A stretch of 9,135 nt of DNA from the NCBI GenBank assembly GCA_035280505.1, contig DATEFT010000075.1, positions 1 through 9,135 of the forward strand, given 5' to 3'. A program made the translations under genes and the position numbers. Position 1 is the first letter of the stretch. Each line of letters starts with the position of its first letter. Source of the DNA: JAKEHZ01 sp035280505 (GTDB lineage: Bacteria > Acidobacteriota > Blastocatellia > RBC074). Of the stretch, positions 7,208 to 9,135 are shown piece by piece. The notes beneath the pieces are model-generated. The model made no database searches, was not told the origin of the DNA, and saw only the letters and a program-made list of their open reading frames with translations.

Positions 7208-7274
7208 AAACAGCGAAACACGAGAAATACGCGAAAAGTATTTGATTCCGCGTATTTTGCGTATTTCGCTGTTT
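7208..7274. repeat. Long palindromic hairpin made of 9-nt repeats
   Basis: Two 26-nt arms (7208-7233 and 7249-7274) pair with only two mismatches and one G-U around a 15-nt loop. Each arm is itself roughly a 9-nt tandem repeat: AAACAGCGA, AACACGAGA, AATACGCGA on the left and GCGTATTTT, GCGTATTTC, GCTGTTTCG on the right. It starts 26 nt after the GH43 stop. It could end transcription or protect the mRNA 3' end, but there is no T-tract after it, so a REP-like or MITE-like palindromic element is equally likely. Confidence 0.7.
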
Positions 7275-7371
7275 CGAATAAAAATTCAAGAAACTTACCT
7301 TGCTATTTGTTTGGGTATCCCAAAACGTGGATATCGCAAGCTCTGATTCCATGACTGCGATTAAATATGCT

Positions 7372-7408
7372 TGACTTGTGCTCATCATGGTGTTAAATGA
7401 GCAAGTCA
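7372..7408 (+). terminator. Bulged hairpin, possible terminator or operator
   Basis: TGACTTG-(tg)-CTCAT pairs with ATGAGCAAGTCA: 12 bp with a 2-nt bulge and an 11-nt loop. It is followed by a moderately T-rich stretch (TTTAGTGGTTTTG). The stem is not GC-rich. A TTGACT at 7371-7376 could alternatively be a -35 box overlapped by this dyad. Which role applies is unclear. Confidence 0.35.
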
Positions 7409-7793
7409 TTTAGTGGTTTTGTCAAAAAATAGAGTACATAAGATTTTAGTTAGAGGCTCCTTCAGGGTAGCTGAGAGAAAGGAACCGGTTCGTTCCCTGG
7501 CATCCTTCTATAAGCGGTCGTTTGTTCTCCAGTCGAACTAAATTCTTTTTCTTCAGTGCCATGCACATCAGCACTCGTGTATGGGCTTTCTGCGTGCCTC
7601 ACCCGGCGGTTGGGGGGAGAAGAGATGATGGTGACCTCCAACGGCCTTCTCGTCGTGAATAATTACTAATCACTAGCTAAGCTGCGATGAAATCTTGGTG
7701 TTGAGTCAGTCCGTGGCGGTTTCACGGATCAGCTTTGCCTCGCCCGGTTGTCGCTCCGCGCGTTCGGTAGGGGCTATCCAATCTTGAGAAGTC

Positions 7794-7829
7794 GGCTGCA
7801 GCGCGCAATCCAGTCCGTTGCGCTGCGCC
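7794..7829 (+). promoter_or_regulatory. 5' UTR hairpin before the second receptor
   Basis: GGC and GCAGCGC plus AA (7794-7808, with a 1-nt and a 2-nt bulge) pair with TTGCGCTGCGCC (7818-7829) around a 9-nt loop, giving 12 pairs, mostly G-C. The hairpin ends 14 nt before the AAAGGAGGT ribosome-binding site, where it could influence translation or mRNA stability. No known riboswitch is recognised. Confidence 0.4.
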
Positions 7830-7843
7830 AAGCAGCTCGCATC

Positions 7844-7852
7844 AAAGGAGGT
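7844..7852 (+). promoter_or_regulatory. Very strong Shine-Dalgarno of the second receptor
   Basis: AAAGGAGGT, an almost complete anti-SD match, lies 8 nt before ATG 7861. It fixes the start and implies high translation. Confidence 0.8.
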
Positions 7853-7860
7853 CATCAGCA

Positions 7861-9135
7861 ATGTACGTACAGGGATCGAGAATCTGCTCATTAGTTATCT
7901 TGCTCCTGCTGTTCAGTTATGGTGTCGGTTATGCGCAGGATACGGGCGCCATTGTCGGCACGGTGAAGGAAACAACCGGATCGGTAATCCCCAATGCCAA
8001 GGTGAAGATCACCAATCTGGGAACGGGGAACGCCCGGGAAATCACCTCTGACAACGGTGGGCGCTACGTCGTGGAGTCGCTTCCGATCGGCGTTTATGAC
8101 ATCACCGTCGAGATGTCGGGTTTCAAGCGGGTCGCCCACAGGGCAATCAAGCTGAATGTGGCTGACCGGTTGAGCATCGACATCGTGATGGAGGTCGGCC
8201 AGGTCGCGGAAGAGGTGACGGTCGAGGGCGGGCAGCCGGTGGTTCAAACGGAGACCGGAGCGGTCAATTACCTGATCTCCGGCAGTCAGGTCACGGAGTT
8301 GGCCGTCAACGGGCGCAACTTCGTCCAACTGGCGACGCTGGTTCCGGGAACCTCCTCCACCAACCGTTCGGATGTGATCGGGGTTGGAGTGACGGGTAAC
8401 AAGGGCGTCGCCTTTAACGGTCTGGGCCAGGGGTATAGCGGCTGGCTCGTCGATGGCGCGCAGAATACCGACGTCGGCAACCAGAATTCACTGAGCACCT
8501 ACCCGGCGATGGAGGCCATCGGAGAGTTCAGAATTCTGAGCTCAAACTATAGCGCGGAATATGGCACGACCGGTGGAGCCAATGTGGTGGCGGTCACCCG
8601 GTCGGGCTCGAAAGATTTTCATGGCAGCGCCTACGAGTTCGGTCGCAATGACGTCTTCGATGCGCGGAACTTCTTCGATACCAAGCGCGCGCCGCTGCGA
8701 TACAACAACTTCGGCTATACTCTGGGCGGGCCGTTCTTCATCCCCGGCAAGTACAACACGTCCAAGGAGAAAGACTTCTTCTTCTGGTCTCAGGAGTGGC
8801 GGATCATTCGTCGCGGGACGACCGTCCAGGCGCAAGCGCCGACGGATGCCATGCGGAACGGTAATTTCAGCGAGTTGCTCAATCCCAGCAATCCGTTTAC
8901 GAACAGCGCGGTCCAGATCATCGACCCGACGACCGGCAATCCGTTCCCGGGGAACATCATCCCGACGGGTCGCATCAATACCACGGCCAGGACTCTGTTG
9001 GACCAGGTCATTCCCTTGCCCAATCGTAGCGGGCAGGCGCTCAATTATGCTGCTTCGCCCAGCGTGCCGACCAACTTCCGCCAGGAGCTGCTTCGCGCCG
9101 ACCATCATTTCAATGAGCGAATCAATGTCATGGTT
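7861..9135 (+). CDS. TonB-dependent receptor, Oar-like (N-terminal part)
   Basis: Second outer-membrane TonB-dependent transporter, open for 425 codons to the right edge, so most of the barrel is outside. Residues 1-25 form a signal peptide with an uninterrupted LVILLLLF core and cleavage after GYA (mature QDTGA). Residues about 28-112 are the CarboxypepD_reg domain (GTVKETTGSVIPNAKV, SDNGGRYVVESLPIGVYDI). Residues about 115-250 are the plug, with VNGRNFVQLATLVPG (149-163), LVDGAQN (196-202) and NYSAEYGTTGGANVVAVTRSG (229-249). The first barrel segments follow (HGSAYEFGRNDVFDARNFFD; a short KYNTSKEKDFFFWSQEW stretch). It has the same architecture as the left-hand receptor but differs clearly in sequence, so it is a paralogue, not a recent duplicate. 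It lies downstream of the MFS-GH43 pair on the same strand, which suggests it may serve uptake for that pathway; the 679-bp gap makes independent transcription likely. Confidence 0.93.
   Translation, partial: MYVQGSRICSLVILLLLFSYGVGYAQDTGAIVGTVKETTGSVIPNAKVKITNLGTGNAREITSDNGGRYVVESLPIGVYDITVEMSGFKRVAHRAIKLNVADRLSIDIVMEVGQVAEEVTVEGGQPVVQTETGAVNYLISGSQVTELAVNGRNFVQLATLVPGTSSTNRSDVIGVGVTGNKGVAFNGLGQGYSGWLVDGAQNTDVGNQNSLSTYPAMEAIGEFRILSSNYSAEYGTTGGANVVAVTRSGSKDFHGSAYEFGRNDVFDARNFFDTKRAPLRYNNFGYTLGGPFFIPGKYNTSKEKDFFFWSQEWRIIRRGTTVQAQAPTDAMRNGNFSELLNPSNPFTNSAVQIIDPTTGNPFPGNIIPTGRINTTARTLLDQVIPLPNRSGQALNYAASPSVPTNFRQELLRADHHFNERINVMV

Larger units (their letters stand above)
7182..7860. other. Structured intergenic region between GH43 and the second receptor
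   Basis: No convincing gene. From left to right it holds the long hairpin at 7208-7274; a perfect 15-bp palindrome TTTGGGTATCCCAAA at 7310-7324; a bulged 12-bp hairpin at 7372-7408; a GAACCGGTTC palindrome at 7482-7491; a tiny 14-codon ORF at 7625-7669 with a purine-rich GGGGGGAG ahead of it; a 6-bp hairpin TCCGTG/CACGGA at 7710-7728; and the hairpin at 7794-7829 before the receptor's Shine-Dalgarno. The first 270 nt are AT-rich, the rest moderately GC-rich. The receptor probably has its own promoter here. Confidence 0.55.

Noticed and set aside
7191..7409. 72-codon minus-strand ORF after the GH43 gene
   Set aside because: It spans two strong hairpins, has no Shine-Dalgarno or recognisable domain, and its composition is that of AT-rich noncoding DNA.
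7455..7510. GCTGAGA followed by GAACCGGTTCGTTCC, briefly suggestive of a TPP riboswitch or a tRNA T-arm
   Set aside because: The conserved TPP core after CTGAGA is absent and the T-loop purine expected at position 58 is T; only a simple GAACCGGTTC palindrome remains.
1..9135. Search by eye for CRISPR arrays, intact insertion sequences, integrases, toxin-antitoxin or defence genes
   Set aside because: No regularly spaced repeats, transposase or recombinase motifs, or toxin/antitoxin-like small gene pairs were seen on either strand.

Overview
This window looks like a chromosomal accessory region of a GC-rich Acidobacteriota-type bacterium. The main reason is that both ends carry large TonB-dependent outer-membrane receptors of the Oar/'carboxypeptidase regulatory-like' kind: signal peptide, one N-terminal CarboxypepD_reg beta-sandwich, then plug and barrel. 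That family is greatly expanded in Acidobacteriota. No ribosomal or housekeeping marker is present, so class and species cannot be fixed.

Layout from left to right: (1) 1-1614, minus strand: N-terminal 538 residues of a TonB-dependent receptor that runs off the left edge. (2) 1615-2819: about 1.2 kb with no intact gene. It holds the receptor's upstream region and, at about 2030-2331, a decayed plus-strand gene whose fragments look like a vanadium-dependent haloperoxidase/PAP2-type phosphatase with a large internal deletion. (3) 2820-3959, plus: a complete membrane acyltransferase of the acyltransferase-3 (OafA-like) family in visibly AT-richer DNA. (4) 3960-4242: short spacer with an AATCC/GGATT repeat cluster. 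(5) 4243-5511 and 5532-7181, plus, 20 bp apart: an MFS transporter of the ACS (hexuronate-type) family followed by a cytoplasmic GH43 beta-xylosidase/arabinofuranosidase, clearly one operon. (6) 7182-7860: 679 bp without a convincing gene but rich in secondary structure, including a long hairpin built from 9-nt repeats just after the glycosidase. (7) 7861 to the right edge, plus: N-terminal 425 residues of a second TonB-dependent receptor, with a very strong Shine-Dalgarno and a hairpin just upstream of it.

Functional picture (inference): the outer-membrane receptor(s) would bring xylan- or arabinoxylan-derived oligosaccharides, or another ligand, into the periplasm. The MFS carrier would move a small sugar or uronate across the inner membrane, and the signal-peptide-less GH43 would cleave xylo-/arabino-oligosaccharides in the cytoplasm. 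This resembles a minimal polysaccharide-utilisation locus without a visible SusD-type lipoprotein or regulator. The acyltransferase and the broken haloperoxidase appear unrelated to it. I see no CRISPR array, intact transposase, tRNA or rRNA, and nothing that is clearly a new defence or mobile system. The most unusual items are the repeat-built hairpin at 7208-7274 and the haloperoxidase relic.
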